Origin: VFKU01 sp964620045
Lineage (GTDB): Bacteria; Hydrogenedentota; Hydrogenedentia; Hydrogenedentales; GCA-2746185
Assembly: GCA_964620045.1 (NCBI GenBank)
Contig: CAZUJL010000006.1
Span: 1 to 64,000, forward strand
Length of the DNA stretch: 64,000 bases
Direction: 5' to 3'
In this document: piece after piece, positions 35,037 through 44,048 of the stretch
Layout of the letters: every line of letters starts with the position of its first letter
How positions within the stretch are numbered: position 1 is the first letter of the stretch
Notes under the pieces: generated by a model
The model's input: only the letters and a program-made list of their open reading frames with translations
The model's database searches: none
What the model was told of the DNA's origin: nothing
Program-made: the position numbers and the translations under genes

Positions 35037-36705
35037 CCAGCTTGCGGTAGCGCGCGCGGCGGTTGTCGAACAATTTGCTGCCGAGTTCGCGCAGGCGCCA
35101 TTCTTCGTAGTCGCGATAGTTTCCTTCGAACCAGCGCACGAAGCCCTCACCTTCGAATACGAGCAGGTGCGTGCAAATACGATCGAGGAAGAAACGGTCG
35201 TGGCTGATCACCATCCCGCAGCCGCTGAAGTTCATCAGCGCTTCTTCAAGCAGACGCAGCGTGTTCACGTCGAGATCGTTGGTCGGTTCGTCGAGCAGCA
35301 GTACGTTACCGCCGTCCTTTAGCAACTTGGCGAGGTTGCAGCGGTTCCGTTCGCCGCCGGAGAGCTGGCTGGCCATTTTCTGCTGATCCTGGCCTTTGAA
35401 TCCGAAGCGGGTGAGGTATTGGCGAATCGGCACGAAGCGATCGCCGATCTTGATTTCCTCTGCGCCGCCGCCGATTTCGTCCAACAGGCTGACGTCGCCC
35501 GCGAGCGCGCCGCGCTCCTGATCGACGTAGGACAGTTTCACCGTCGGTGCGACGATGACCTCGCCCGTGTCGGGTTTTTCCTGGCCGACGATCATGCGCA
35601 TCAGCGTGGTCTTGCCCGTGCCGTTCGGGCCCACAATGCCCACGATGGCGCCCTTCGGCATTTTGAAGGTGAGGTCTTTGATCAGTGTGACGCCGCCGAG
35701 GGCCTTGGTCACGTTCTTGAACTCGATGACCTGATCGCTGAGCGCGGGGCCCGGTGCGATCTGGATGATGCTCGTGTCCTGCTTGTTCGCGGCATTCTCG
35801 CGCGCGAGCAGGCGCTCGTAGTCGCCGAGGCGTTCGCGACTCAGCGTGTGCCGCTGATCGGTGTTCATCTTGATCCACGCGAGCTCGTGCTCAAGCGCGC
35901 GCGTGCGCATCGAGTCGTTCTTCTGTTCGCCCGCGAGCTTGGTGAGCTTTTGTTCGAGCCAGCCGGAGTAGCTGCCTTCCCACGGCACACCGTGGCCCCC
36001 TTCGAGTTCGAGGATCCACTTCGTGATGTTGTCGAGGAAGTAGCGATCGTGCGTGACGACGATGACGGTGCCGGGATATTCGGAGAGCTGCGCTTCGAGC
36101 CAGTCGATTGTTTCCGCATCGAGATGGTTTGTCGGTTCGTCGAGCAGGAGCAGGTCCGGGCGCTCGAGCAGAGTCTTGCACAGCGCCACCCGGCGCTTTT
36201 CACCGCCACTGAGCGTGCCCACGATGCGATCATCGTCGGGCAGGCAGAGCGCCTCGCTCGCATGGTTCAGTTTCTGGTCGAGGTTCCAGGCGTCGGATGC
36301 GTCGAGCTCGTCCTGTAGCACGGCCATGCGATCCATGCACTTCTGCATGTCGTCATCCGACATTTCCTCGCCCATCTTGACGCCCAGGTCTTCGAATTCC
36401 TTGAGCTTGGCCATGGTGCTGGTAAAGGCGGATTCGAGCACTTGCCGGACGGTTTTCTTTTCGTCGAGCGGCGGTTCCTGTTGAACGAACCCGCGCGTGT
36501 AACCCTTGGAGAGCCACGCCTCGCCATCGTATTTATCGTCGTCGCCCGCCATGATGCGCAGCACGGTCGATTTGCCCGAGCCGTTCTCGCCGACGATGCC
36601 GATTTTCGCACCTGGGTAGAAACTGAGGCCGATATCCTTCAAAACGTGCTTCTTGCCGAAGTGTTTGTTCAGGCGGTGCATGTGGAATATGAACTGCTCT
36701 GGCAT
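35026..36705 (-). CDS. ettA: ABC-F protein EttA (energy-dependent translational throttle)
   Basis: A 559-residue ABC-F protein with two nucleotide-binding domains and no membrane segment. First Walker A GENGSGKST, signature LSGGEKRR, Walker B LLLDEPTNHLD; second Walker A GPNGTGKTT, signature LSGGERNR and LLLDEPTNDLD. The linker between them (P-site tRNA interaction motif) contains LARENAANKQ. Length matches EttA (about 555). In E. coli EttA binds the ribosomal E site and gates the first peptide bond according to the ATP/ADP ratio. ATG 36705 is chosen; the frame continues to 36810. It is divergent from the symporter gene. Confidence 0.9.
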   Translation of the reverse strand: MPEQFIFHMHRLNKHFGKKHVLKDIGLSFYPGAKIGIVGENGSGKSTVLRIMAGDDDKYDGEAWLSKGYTRGFVQQEPPLDEKKTVRQVLESAFTSTMAKLKEFEDLGVKMGEEMSDDDMQKCMDRMAVLQDELDASDAWNLDQKLNHASEALCLPDDDRIVGTLSGGEKRRVALCKTLLERPDLLLLDEPTNHLDAETIDWLEAQLSEYPGTVIVVTHDRYFLDNITKWILELEGGHGVPWEGSYSGWLEQKLTKLAGEQKNDSMRTRALEHELAWIKMNTDQRHTLSRERLGDYERLLARENAANKQDTSIIQIAPGPALSDQVIEFKNVTKALGGVTLIKDLTFKMPKGAIVGIVGPNGTGKTTLMRMIVGQEKPDTGEVIVAPTVKLSYVDQERGALAGDVSLLDEIGGGAEEIKIGDRFVPIRQYLTRFGFKGQDQQKMASQLSGGERNRCNLAKLLKDGGNVLLLDEPTNDLDVNTLRLLEEALMNFSGCGMVISHDRFFLDRICTHLLVFEGEGFVRWFEGNYRDYEEWRLRELGSKLFDNRRARYRKLVKA

Positions 36706-36794
36706 GGAGGTCCCTCGCGGCTGACGCCGAGTTTGCAGGAATCCGGGTATTTTGGCATATTTCCGCCGGGCTGCGCGAACGAAGTGAGGGGCGG

Positions 36795-38651
36795 ATGGGT
36801 CAACAATCACTGGCGTGGATCGACTTCGCCATCATCATCATTTACATGATCGGGGTGGGCGCGGTCGGTATTTTCTTTGGCAAGTATGTCAAGGACGGCA
36901 CCGACTTCTTCGTGGCGAGCCGCTCGCTTCCGTTCTGGGCGATTGGTATGTCCGTGGTGGCGACGGACATCGGCGCGACGGATTTCATTGGCGTCGCCGG
37001 CGAGACCTACAACAGCGGCATCGCGCTGGCGAACTTTGACTGGCTGGGTTCCATGCCCGCCCTTGTATTCGCCGCGTTTTTCTTTATCCCCTATTACTGG
37101 CGATCCGGCGTGTATACGATTCCGGAATTTCTTGGCCGCCGCTACAACCGCGTGGTGCAGACGATCCACGCGGCCATCTGGGGCGTGTTTCTTTTCGTGA
37201 ACACCTCGCTGGCCTTGTGGAACATGGCCGACGATTTCCTGTACCGCATTCTCGGCTGGAATGTGTGGTGGTCGGTGTGGGGCCTTACCCTGGTTGTGGG
37301 TCTCTATTGCTTCTCCGGCGGATTGACGGCGGTGGTGATGACCGACGTCGTGCAAATGATCCTGATGTTTGTCGGCGGCTTTGCGCTCGTCGCGTTGACG
37401 TTCCACGCGGTCGGCAATGATGCCGGCACTCAGGTCAAAAATATGCCGCCCAAGGCGATCATCACGATTAATACGCCGAATCCTGTCAGCGAGGATGAGG
37501 TGCGAAGTTTGGTTGAGGCCGGAGGGTTGTCGCCGCTGACGGTCAAGGCGACCGATGGCAGCGGAGACAAGCCGGACGATCCCAAGACCTTCGTGGTGCG
37601 GTTTAACGATCGATTTGTGAGCCCAGAACACGACGTTGCCGAACGCGAAGCCGTCTGGTTGGCCGCGCAGACGAAACTGGAAACGCTGTTAAATGAGCGG
37701 CTGGCCGACCGGCCGTTGGTGAAAGGCACTTCGCAGATTGCCGAAGTGCGTCTTCGCGGGTTTGAGAACCACCTTGAGCTGCTACTTCCGCATACGACGA
37801 CAACGGCATTTCCGTGGACGGGCATCGTGTTCGGCCTTGGGCTGATCATGGCGACGGCCTACATGTCGGGCAACCAGTCCATCGTGCAACGCGCCTTTGG
37901 TGCGCGTTCGGAGTGGGACGCCAAGGGCGGCATGTTGTTCGCCGGATTCCTGAAAGTATTTATTCCGATCATGGTGGCCTACCCCGGTTTGTGTGCGGTG
38001 GTGCTCATACCGGATTTGGCGAAGGGCGATTATGCCGTGCCCGAGATGATGCGCATGTATCTTCCGGTGGGCCTGCGCGGGCTGATGTTCTCGGCGATGT
38101 TCGCCGCGATGATGTCGACCATGAGCGCGACCCTGAATTCCGCGACCGCCATCTGGACAACGGACTTGTATGGCCAGGCCGTGCAGCTTTTCGGCGTGAA
38201 GAAATTATCCGAGCGGCATATTCTTATCGTCGGCCGCTGGTTTACGGTGATCTTCATTCTGCTCTCGGCGATTTTGTCGAAGACCATCGGCGACAACGAA
38301 GGCCTGTACAACTTCCTGCAGACGGCGCTCAGCATGTTCCAGGGGCCGGTATTCGCGATTCTGCTGCTCGGCATCTTGTGGAAGCGCGCAACGCAGTGGG
38401 GCGGGCTGGCCGGCCTCGTGCTGGGCGTATGCTTCACGACGATCCTGAACAACGTGGATGGCCTTTTTCCGAGCGACGATCCTTTCCTGTTCGTGTCGTG
38501 GTGGTCGTTCGTGTTCAGCGTGATTGTGACGGTCGTCGTCAGTCTGGTGACACCGCGCGAGCCTGAGGAGAAAATCCGGGGCCTCACGTTCGGGCAGGTA
38601 ATGAAAGACGGCGAGATCCAGCGCGTGCTGACGGAGCGGAGCGGACTATGA
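36795..38651 (+). CDS. sodium:solute symporter (SSS family) with large loop insertion
   Basis: A 618-residue transporter with about 13-14 hydrophobic helices. SRSLPFWAIGMSVVATDIGA is the typical SSS helix-1 region, GLTAVVMTDVVQM and QSIVQRAFGA are family signatures. Between about residues 207 and 337 lies a hydrophilic segment of some 130 residues (VRFNDRF, QTKLETLLNERLAD), longer than the corresponding loop in SGLT-like members. The solute is not identifiable; sugars or sialic acid are typical of this group. GTGAGGGGCGG lies right before the ATG. Its stop overlaps the next small gene (ATGA). Confidence 0.85.
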   Translation: MGQQSLAWIDFAIIIIYMIGVGAVGIFFGKYVKDGTDFFVASRSLPFWAIGMSVVATDIGATDFIGVAGETYNSGIALANFDWLGSMPALVFAAFFFIPYYWRSGVYTIPEFLGRRYNRVVQTIHAAIWGVFLFVNTSLALWNMADDFLYRILGWNVWWSVWGLTLVVGLYCFSGGLTAVVMTDVVQMILMFVGGFALVALTFHAVGNDAGTQVKNMPPKAIITINTPNPVSEDEVRSLVEAGGLSPLTVKATDGSGDKPDDPKTFVVRFNDRFVSPEHDVAEREAVWLAAQTKLETLLNERLADRPLVKGTSQIAEVRLRGFENHLELLLPHTTTTAFPWTGIVFGLGLIMATAYMSGNQSIVQRAFGARSEWDAKGGMLFAGFLKVFIPIMVAYPGLCAVVLIPDLAKGDYAVPEMMRMYLPVGLRGLMFSAMFAAMMSTMSATLNSATAIWTTDLYGQAVQLFGVKKLSERHILIVGRWFTVIFILLSAILSKTIGDNEGLYNFLQTALSMFQGPVFAILLLGILWKRATQWGGLAGLVLGVCFTTILNNVDGLFPSDDPFLFVSWWSFVFSVIVTVVVSLVTPREPEEKIRGLTFGQVMKDGEIQRVLTERSGL

Positions 38652-38914
38652 ACTTCTCCGAATGGTGCACCAAGGTGTTTGGGCCGATATTGAAACCGGT
38701 GTTTCACAACATCGATTCGATATTCGACAACGTCTACATGCCGTGGGCGCGGCTGAGCGCGGATGCGCTGTTCATCGGCGCGATCATCTGGGTGTTCACG
38801 CTAAAGAAGGAATACGTAAACCTCGACGCGCCGAGCAAGAGGTGGTATGCCGACTTGCGCGTTTGGACGGTAGTTTGCCTGCTTCCGCATATTTTCGTGT
38901 ACCTGTTTCTGTAA
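38648..38914 (+). CDS. small membrane protein coupled to the symporter
   Basis: An 88-residue protein with two hydrophobic stretches (LFIGAIIWVFTL and VVCLLPHIFVYLFL). The start overlaps the symporter stop by four bases, so production is coupled. No family recognised. It could be an accessory subunit, as in other transporters with small partners, but this is inference. Confidence 0.6.
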   Translation: MNFSEWCTKVFGPILKPVFHNIDSIFDNVYMPWARLSADALFIGAIIWVFTLKKEYVNLDAPSKRWYADLRVWTVVCLLPHIFVYLFL

Positions 38915-38923
38915 GGAGGTTGA

Positions 38924-39151
38924 ATGACCGACAAGCCGCTGGGCAGTGGACATACCAAACGCGACGCCGAGACGCTTTGGGTGTTGGGCGCCTTTCAAAT
39001 TGTGCTTGCGCTCCCGGTGTTCGTCGGAACGATCTACGTCGAAGAGCGCTTTCCCGCCCTCGTTAATTTGGCCGCGGCGGGGGTTACCTTGCTGATCGGC
39101 GTGCTCTTCGTCTGGCGTGGGCTCTGGATCAACAAGCACCTCGATGAATGA
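38924..39151 (+). CDS. small two-helix membrane protein
   Basis: A 75-residue protein with two hydrophobic segments (LGAFQIVLALPVFVGTIY and LAAAGVTLLIGVLFVWRGLWI). AAGGAGGT five bases before the ATG is the strongest ribosome site of this operon. No family recognised. It lies nine bases after the previous stop and is probably part of the symporter transcript. Confidence 0.6.
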   Translation: MTDKPLGSGHTKRDAETLWVLGAFQIVLALPVFVGTIYVEERFPALVNLAAAGVTLLIGVLFVWRGLWINKHLDE

Positions 39152-39157
39152 GCGCGT

Positions 39158-39718
39158 ATGCGCCACGTCCGTCAGGCGATAAGCGAGACACGAGCGGTCG
39201 AGCGTCTGACCGGGCCTCACCGCGGACTGTTCGGTATTTGGCGGCGTCTCTTTCCTGTCCCACCGCCGCTGAAACTCGAAGTCGTGTGGCTCCCAGCATA
39301 TCTCGTCACCATCGCGCTCGAGCGATCCATCGGGCCGAAACGCGTCGTGTGTTCGGTGGAAGGATTCAGCGGATCGTTCGCCATCTTCGAAATGCTGAAT
39401 TATGTCGAAGAGGACGATCCCGGTGGCGAGCAGTTTCCGCCGGCGCTTGATGAACGCGATGCGGAGGAAGTTGCGAGGGACATGCTTGTGACCACACTTC
39501 TGCGCCGGAGCGGACAGGCGCGACGCGTCATTCCGGCGGCCACGGAATCGATAGAGTTATTGCTCTGGCCCTATTGGGTGTACTACCATCGGCGCGGCCG
39601 CGGAATGGATATCCAGCTATTGGACGCCGCCACGGGATTTCGCCCCGGACACAAAATCAAACTCGGCCTGCTTGAAGCCTTCCGCACACGACAGCGCGAG
39701 CAGCAGCCAGCAACCTGA
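39158..39718 (+). CDS. hypothetical protein
   Basis: A 186-residue protein, not recognised. It contains a conserved-looking Val-Glu-Gly-Phe-Ser-Gly-Ser core (VVCSVEGFSGSFAIFEMLNY), a middle acidic stretch and a basic tail. Weakly amphipathic; no signal peptide. No good ribosome site before the ATG, which lies six bases after the previous stop, so the start may be re-initiation. It precedes the aminotransferase by eight bases and likely shares its transcript. Confidence 0.55.
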   Translation: MRHVRQAISETRAVERLTGPHRGLFGIWRRLFPVPPPLKLEVVWLPAYLVTIALERSIGPKRVVCSVEGFSGSFAIFEMLNYVEEDDPGGEQFPPALDERDAEEVARDMLVTTLLRRSGQARRVIPAATESIELLLWPYWVYYHRRGRGMDIQLLDAATGFRPGHKIKLGLLEAFRTRQREQQPAT

Positions 39719-39726
39719 GGAGAAGC

Positions 39727-41019
39727 ATGGTGAGCAAACTGGCCATCCACGGCGGGAAGCCGATTCGCACGAAAGACAAAGAGTGGCCGCGCTGGCCGAT
39801 CAGCGACGAAGCAGACGCGAAACGTCTAGCGGACATCACGCGTTCGAACGCGTGGTCGTATGACGGAAAATTCGAGTGGGAATTCGCCGCAAAATTCACC
39901 AAGTACACGCGCGCGAAACACGGCCTGTGCTGCGCAAACGGCACTATTGCGCTGCAGATGGCGCTCGAGGCGCTGGGCATTGGCGCGTACGACGAAGTGA
40001 TCGTGCCGGGCATGACGTGGCAGGCGACCGCCGCTGCGTGCCTTGATGTGAACGCACTGCCGATTCTGGTGGACGTGGAGCCGGACACCTGGTGTCTCGA
40101 TCTGAAGAAGGCCGAAGCGGCCATCACGAAGAAGACGCGCGCGATCATCGTCGTGCACCTGTACGGCTGCATGGCCGACATGGACGGGCTTCGGAAGCTA
40201 TGCAAGAAACACAAACTCGCGCTCATTGAAGATTGCGCGCATCAGCACGGATCGTTCTGGAAAGACCAGGGCGCCGGCAGCCTCGGCGATATCGGCTGCT
40301 TCAGCTTTCAGGAATCCAAAGTGCTCTCCAGCGGCGAAGGTGGTTTCACCACCGCCGCCACCGAGGCGCTGTTCGAACGGCTCTACTCGCTGCGCAACTG
40401 TGGCCGCGGCTGGCAGGAGCGTATGGGCAACGCGGTGCAGTCCGGCAACTACCGCATCACGGAATGGCAGGCGGGCCTGCTGCTCGGCGGGCTTAAGCGA
40501 CTCGACGCGCAGGTGAAAAAGCGCGACGCCAATGCGCAGTACCTGAACAAGAAGCTGACCGAGATCCCGGGCATTATGCCAATGCGTCGGCGCAAGGAAA
40601 TCACGCAGCAGAGCTACTTCAATTTCGCGTTTCGCATTGAGCCGGCCGCGCTGGACGGTGTGACCAACGCGCAGTTCGCGCGCGCGCTGACGGCGGAACT
40701 GAACCCGAAGAGCTACACATGGGATCAGCCGTATGAGCCGCTGAACCAGTGCTTGTTGTATAAGCCGCAGACGAAATCGCGGCACAACCTGAACGCGGCG
40801 TACTGGAAGGCCATCGACCCGAAGCAGTATCCGATGCCGGCGTCGACGGACGCCCACCTGCGCTCGGGCGTGGTGATTCACCACCATGCGCTGATGGGGC
40901 CGAAGAAAGACATGGACGACATCGCAAAGGCCGTGGCGAAGCTCGTTGAGAACACCGGCGAACTGAAGAAGATCGAGATCGGACGTGCTAAAGTTCGCAA
41001 TCCAGCTGTACAGCGTTAG
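39727..41019 (+). CDS. DegT/DnrJ/EryC1/StrS-family PLP aminotransferase
   Basis: A 430-residue type I-fold enzyme of the sugar aminotransferase group. Substrate and PLP residues: ANGTIALQMALEALG (phosphate loop), VPGMTWQATA, IEDCAHQHGS (Asp for the pyridine nitrogen), SFQESKVLSSGEGG (Schiff-base Lys). Family members aminate keto-sugars or keto-cyclitols. TGAGGAG precedes the ATG. The end overlaps the start of the sugar isomerase by 35 bases, so they are one operon. Confidence 0.87.
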   Translation: MVSKLAIHGGKPIRTKDKEWPRWPISDEADAKRLADITRSNAWSYDGKFEWEFAAKFTKYTRAKHGLCCANGTIALQMALEALGIGAYDEVIVPGMTWQATAAACLDVNALPILVDVEPDTWCLDLKKAEAAITKKTRAIIVVHLYGCMADMDGLRKLCKKHKLALIEDCAHQHGSFWKDQGAGSLGDIGCFSFQESKVLSSGEGGFTTAATEALFERLYSLRNCGRGWQERMGNAVQSGNYRITEWQAGLLLGGLKRLDAQVKKRDANAQYLNKKLTEIPGIMPMRRRKEITQQSYFNFAFRIEPAALDGVTNAQFARALTAELNPKSYTWDQPYEPLNQCLLYKPQTKSRHNLNAAYWKAIDPKQYPMPASTDAHLRSGVVIHHHALMGPKKDMDDIAKAVAKLVENTGELKKIEIGRAKVRNPAVQR

Positions 41020-41713
41020 AGACCTCCTGGCGAAAGACGAAGCGGGCACGCTCGCGGGCGTGAAGCGCGCGGGTTTCGACAACGTCGAACTTTTCGGCGT
41101 GACGCCGCCCGATGCGGCGCGCTGGAAGACGCTGCTGGCGGATGCCGGACTTCATGTCGCGGCGGCACATGTGGACTACGACATCGTCGTCTCTGATTCG
41201 GACGCCGTCGTCGAGATGGCGCGTACGCTGGGATTCAAGGACATCATCGTGCCGTGGCTGGAATTGCACGGCCGGGCCGCGTGGGCGCACGCCGCGGCGA
41301 CGATGAACGAGATCGGCGCGCGTGTGCGCGCGGAAGGATTTCGTCTCGGTTACCACAACCATTATCACGAATTTCAGTCCATCGATGAGACGAATGCCTT
41401 CGACATAATTTTCGACTATGCCGAGCCGGAGAATCTTTTCCTGGAGCTGGATGTTCGTTGGTCGACCGAATTGGGTGGCGACGCGATTGAGATCATCCGG
41501 AAATTTGGCGCGCGGTGCCGGTTCCTCCACCTGAAGGAACGCCCACGGAGCGGCGAAGGCTTCACCGAACTGGGCCGCGGCGCCATCGATTGGCCGACGG
41601 TCATCGCCGAGGGGCATAAGGCGGGCGTGCAGTGGTACATCGCCGAACAAGATGAGAGCACGGACCCGCTGGCGAGCGCGGCTGTCAATGCGGCGTATTT
41701 GAAGCAATTCTAA
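40985..41713 (+). CDS. sugar phosphate isomerase/epimerase (xylose isomerase-like TIM barrel)
   Basis: A 242-residue AP-endonuclease-2-type TIM barrel starting at GTG 40985. FAIQLYSVRDLL opens strand 1; GYHNHYHEFQ, LELDVRW, FLHLKERPRSG and AEQDES provide metal and acid-base candidates in the family order. Likely interconverts hexuloses or inositol-like compounds; substrate unknown. The start lies inside the aminotransferase gene. The pair is common in organisms that process cyclitols or keto-sugars. Confidence 0.8.
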   Translation: MLKFAIQLYSVRDLLAKDEAGTLAGVKRAGFDNVELFGVTPPDAARWKTLLADAGLHVAAAHVDYDIVVSDSDAVVEMARTLGFKDIIVPWLELHGRAAWAHAAATMNEIGARVRAEGFRLGYHNHYHEFQSIDETNAFDIIFDYAEPENLFLELDVRWSTELGGDAIEIIRKFGARCRFLHLKERPRSGEGFTELGRGAIDWPTVIAEGHKAGVQWYIAEQDESTDPLASAAVNAAYLKQF

Positions 41714-41792
41714 CGTCGCCCGGGAATATTTCATTCCCGGTTTTGTGCCTAACGCTGGAACAAGTCCCCGCGCGGGCCGCGTTAATTTGGAT

Positions 41793-42127
41793 ATGAAACC
41801 GACTCTTGTCGGACCTGTATATGTTTGATGCGTTCCCCGCGAACGTGATCAGTATCTATTTCATGGGGGACGTGATGCTGGATGCGGGCACGCGCCATGC
41901 CAGGCGCCGTTGGAAGGCCTCGTAATTCAGGGCCACGCCATTGCGCACGCGCACCCGGATCATCAGGGCGCCTGCAACCGCCGCCGGACGCTTTCACCGT
42001 AAACTCCGCGCAGAACCGCGAGCTCGCCCGGAAACTCGGCGCACTCAACCCCGAGGTCGTCTGCTTCGGGCATGGGCCGGTGATTCCGAACGGGGAAGTG
42101 TTCACGCAATTCGTGGCGAGCCTGTAA
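41793..42127 (+). pseudogene. decayed MBL-fold hydrolase
   Basis: Fragments of one MBL hydrolase appear in different frames in the expected order. MKPTLVGPVYV starts at 41793. From 41821 the frame shifts and reads FDAFPANVISIYFMGDVMLD with AGTRHARRRW, typical of an MBL N-terminus. From 41913 in another frame comes GHAIAHAHPDHQGAC, the HxHxDH motif. From about 42003 in the third frame come ELARKLGALNPEVVCFGHG and VIPNGEVFTQFVASL, a C-terminus. About half of the usual length is missing between the last two parts. At least three frame changes and a deletion rule out a working gene. Confidence 0.75.
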
Positions 42128-42134
42128 CTTAGAT

Positions 42135-42174
42135 AAAAAAGAATCGGGCGGGCATCCAACTGGATGCCCGCCCG
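42135..42174 (-). terminator. Rho-independent terminator of the cytochrome-propeller gene
   Basis: A perfect 14-bp stem: CGGGCGGGCATCCA (42145-42158) and its reverse complement (42161-42174), with a very short loop, followed on the minus strand by ATTCTTTTTTATC. It lies some 18 bases past the stop of the gene at 42193-43857. The hairpin may also serve the plus-strand side weakly. Confidence 0.85.
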
Positions 42175-42192
42175 TTGTGTTGCTGGTGGTGA

Positions 42193-43857
42193 TTAGTCGG
42201 CGGTCACGATCTTGATGATCGAGCCACGGCCGCGTTCGGTGTGACGAACCGGGTAGTTCGAGTTGCACACCCACACGCCGCCGTCATCGCTGAACTCCAC
42301 TTCGCGGGTGTAGGTCACGCGCGAGGGCATGCGGTATTCGACCATTTCCTTCGTCTTCGGGTTGTAGCGCATCATGGTGTCGTTCATCGTGCCGCAGATC
42401 CACACCATGTTGTTCTTCATGTCGACGCTGAGCGCGTACGGAATCTGGTTCATCGAATCCGGAAGGTCGATGATTTCCCACTCTTCGGTCTTCGGATCGA
42501 ACTTGCCGATCACGCCCGTGCCGAAGGCGGGGACCCACACGATACCGTCCGGGCCGACTTCGTGACGACGCGGACCGACGAACGGCGGGACGTATTCCTT
42601 CACCGCTTCCGCCGGCGGAAGGTTCGGGTCGATGACGCCGAGACGGTTGCCGTTCAGCTTCGTGTACCACACCTTGCCGTCGACCGGGCTGATGCTCACG
42701 CCGTACGGAGTGCGGCCGCGGGATTCGCCGCGACCACCGCCCACCGCCTGGTTTTCGGACGGCAGCTTGTACTGCACGACTTCATTCGTCGTCGGGTCAA
42801 GGCTGAACACATCGGAGCCGGCGTCGGTGTACCACACGCGACCCTTGGCGTCCTTCGTGAGGTCGGCCTGCACGCGAAGCGTGTGCGGGTAGGCACCACG
42901 CGGGCGCGGGGCCGGCGCGCTGGAGACGATCGTGAATTCACCGGTCTTAACGTCGTACTTGGCCATCTGGCCGGACAACGCAAGGGTCATCCACATGTTG
43001 CCGTCGTGGTCCGCTTCGATGGAGTGAGGCCCAAGGCGCGGGTTCGTGTCCGCCGTCGGATCCTTGCCGCCAGGGAACGCGATCACTTTACGCTCGCCGG
43101 TGGCCGGGTTCAGCGTGTAGATCGCATCGTTGATCATGTCCACGGCGTAGACGGTGCCGTCTTTGCCGAGTTCAAGATCGTGGATCATGCACGCGTCCTG
43201 GCGGCCGATGTCCCACTCGGTGATCGTCGCCTTCGTGGCGGCACCGTGCGGCGCCGCGGGCGGCACAAACGCCGGCCATTCCTTCATCGCTTCGTCGGTG
43301 TAGGTGTCGACGATGCGCTTCACGATGGTCTGTTGCGTGTGCTGGTAGAGGCCGCCGAAACCGTCCATACGGGTGATCATCGTTTCCCAGTCAACCGGCT
43401 CTTCCGGCGAACGGAAACCAATGGTCCCGATTTGGTGACAGTAGCCGCAGCTCATCTTGAAGTTTTCTTTGTCTTCCGGCTTGTCCCACTTCATGAGGCC
43501 GAAGAGGTTGTCGGCGGTGCGCTGCTTGTTCAGATCATCGCCCGTCGCCGGCTTCATCGCGACTTTCACGTCCGACGCCCCAGCTTTCACGCCTTCGGTC
43601 ATCGTGTCCAATTGACCGATGAGGCGGCCGCGCACGTTAAACGTCGCGTCGCGCAGCCCGTCGATCTTGAACGAACCGTCGGCTTGGCTGAACACCGAGA
43701 CACTCATTTCGCGCTCGGGATCGAAAGCAGACACAGTCACGCCTTCCATCGCCTTGCCCGAAGCATCCGTTACTTTTCCGCTGATGGTGGCGGCCCAGCC
43801 CGGCGCGCACAACATCAACCCGGCCGCACCCGCGGCCAACCCTTGAAACATCTTCAC
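42193..43857 (-). CDS. exported carboxypeptidase-regulatory-like/cytochrome c/NHL-type propeller protein
   Basis: A 554-residue protein. Signal peptide to about residue 22 (LAAGAAGLMLCAPGWA). A CarboxypepD_reg-like beta domain (23-100), then CGYCH at 137-141 (CxxCH haem c site), then six or so propeller repeats from about residue 185, similar to virginiamycin B lyase/SMP-30-like folds (for example DGTVYAVDMINDAIYTLNPA, VWYTDAGSDVFSLDPTT). The haem-propeller pairing suggests an exported electron carrier or dehydrogenase. GGGAGGAG lies before the ATG. It is just downstream of the oxidase operon on the same strand, 191 bases away, and has its own terminator. Confidence 0.8.
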   Translation of the reverse strand: MKMFQGLAAGAAGLMLCAPGWAATISGKVTDASGKAMEGVTVSAFDPEREMSVSVFSQADGSFKIDGLRDATFNVRGRLIGQLDTMTEGVKAGASDVKVAMKPATGDDLNKQRTADNLFGLMKWDKPEDKENFKMSCGYCHQIGTIGFRSPEEPVDWETMITRMDGFGGLYQHTQQTIVKRIVDTYTDEAMKEWPAFVPPAAPHGAATKATITEWDIGRQDACMIHDLELGKDGTVYAVDMINDAIYTLNPATGERKVIAFPGGKDPTADTNPRLGPHSIEADHDGNMWMTLALSGQMAKYDVKTGEFTIVSSAPAPRPRGAYPHTLRVQADLTKDAKGRVWYTDAGSDVFSLDPTTNEVVQYKLPSENQAVGGGRGESRGRTPYGVSISPVDGKVWYTKLNGNRLGVIDPNLPPAEAVKEYVPPFVGPRRHEVGPDGIVWVPAFGTGVIGKFDPKTEEWEIIDLPDSMNQIPYALSVDMKNNMVWICGTMNDTMMRYNPKTKEMVEYRMPSRVTYTREVEFSDDGGVWVCNSNYPVRHTERGRGSIIKIVTAD

Positions 43858-44048
43858 GGTGACTCCTCCCTCTGTTGGAGACCTTAATACCTAAGATTAA
43901 GCCCGACCAAAGGCAAATCCATCATAACCATCAAACGAACGTGGGACAAGCTGTCACACAGCCTAAAATAAAGCCCAATTTCGGCGATCCGGTCAGTTTT
44001 TACGGCGTCGCAAATTCTCAACGCAACGCCTGGTTTCCATCGCTCCGC

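Noticed and set aside
41882..42127. Intact 81-codon gene in one frame
   Set aside because: Its first half is out-of-frame noise over the MBL pseudogene; only the C-terminal part is the genuine remnant.
42241..43887. 548-codon plus-strand frame opposite the cytochrome-propeller gene
   Set aside because: His/Arg/Val-rich antisense shadow; the minus strand has signal peptide, CGYCH and propeller repeats plus its own terminator.
44000..44048. Weak hairpin after the coxB stop
   Set aside because: An 8-bp stem with one wobble and an 11-base loop but no T-run on the minus strand, so not called a terminator.
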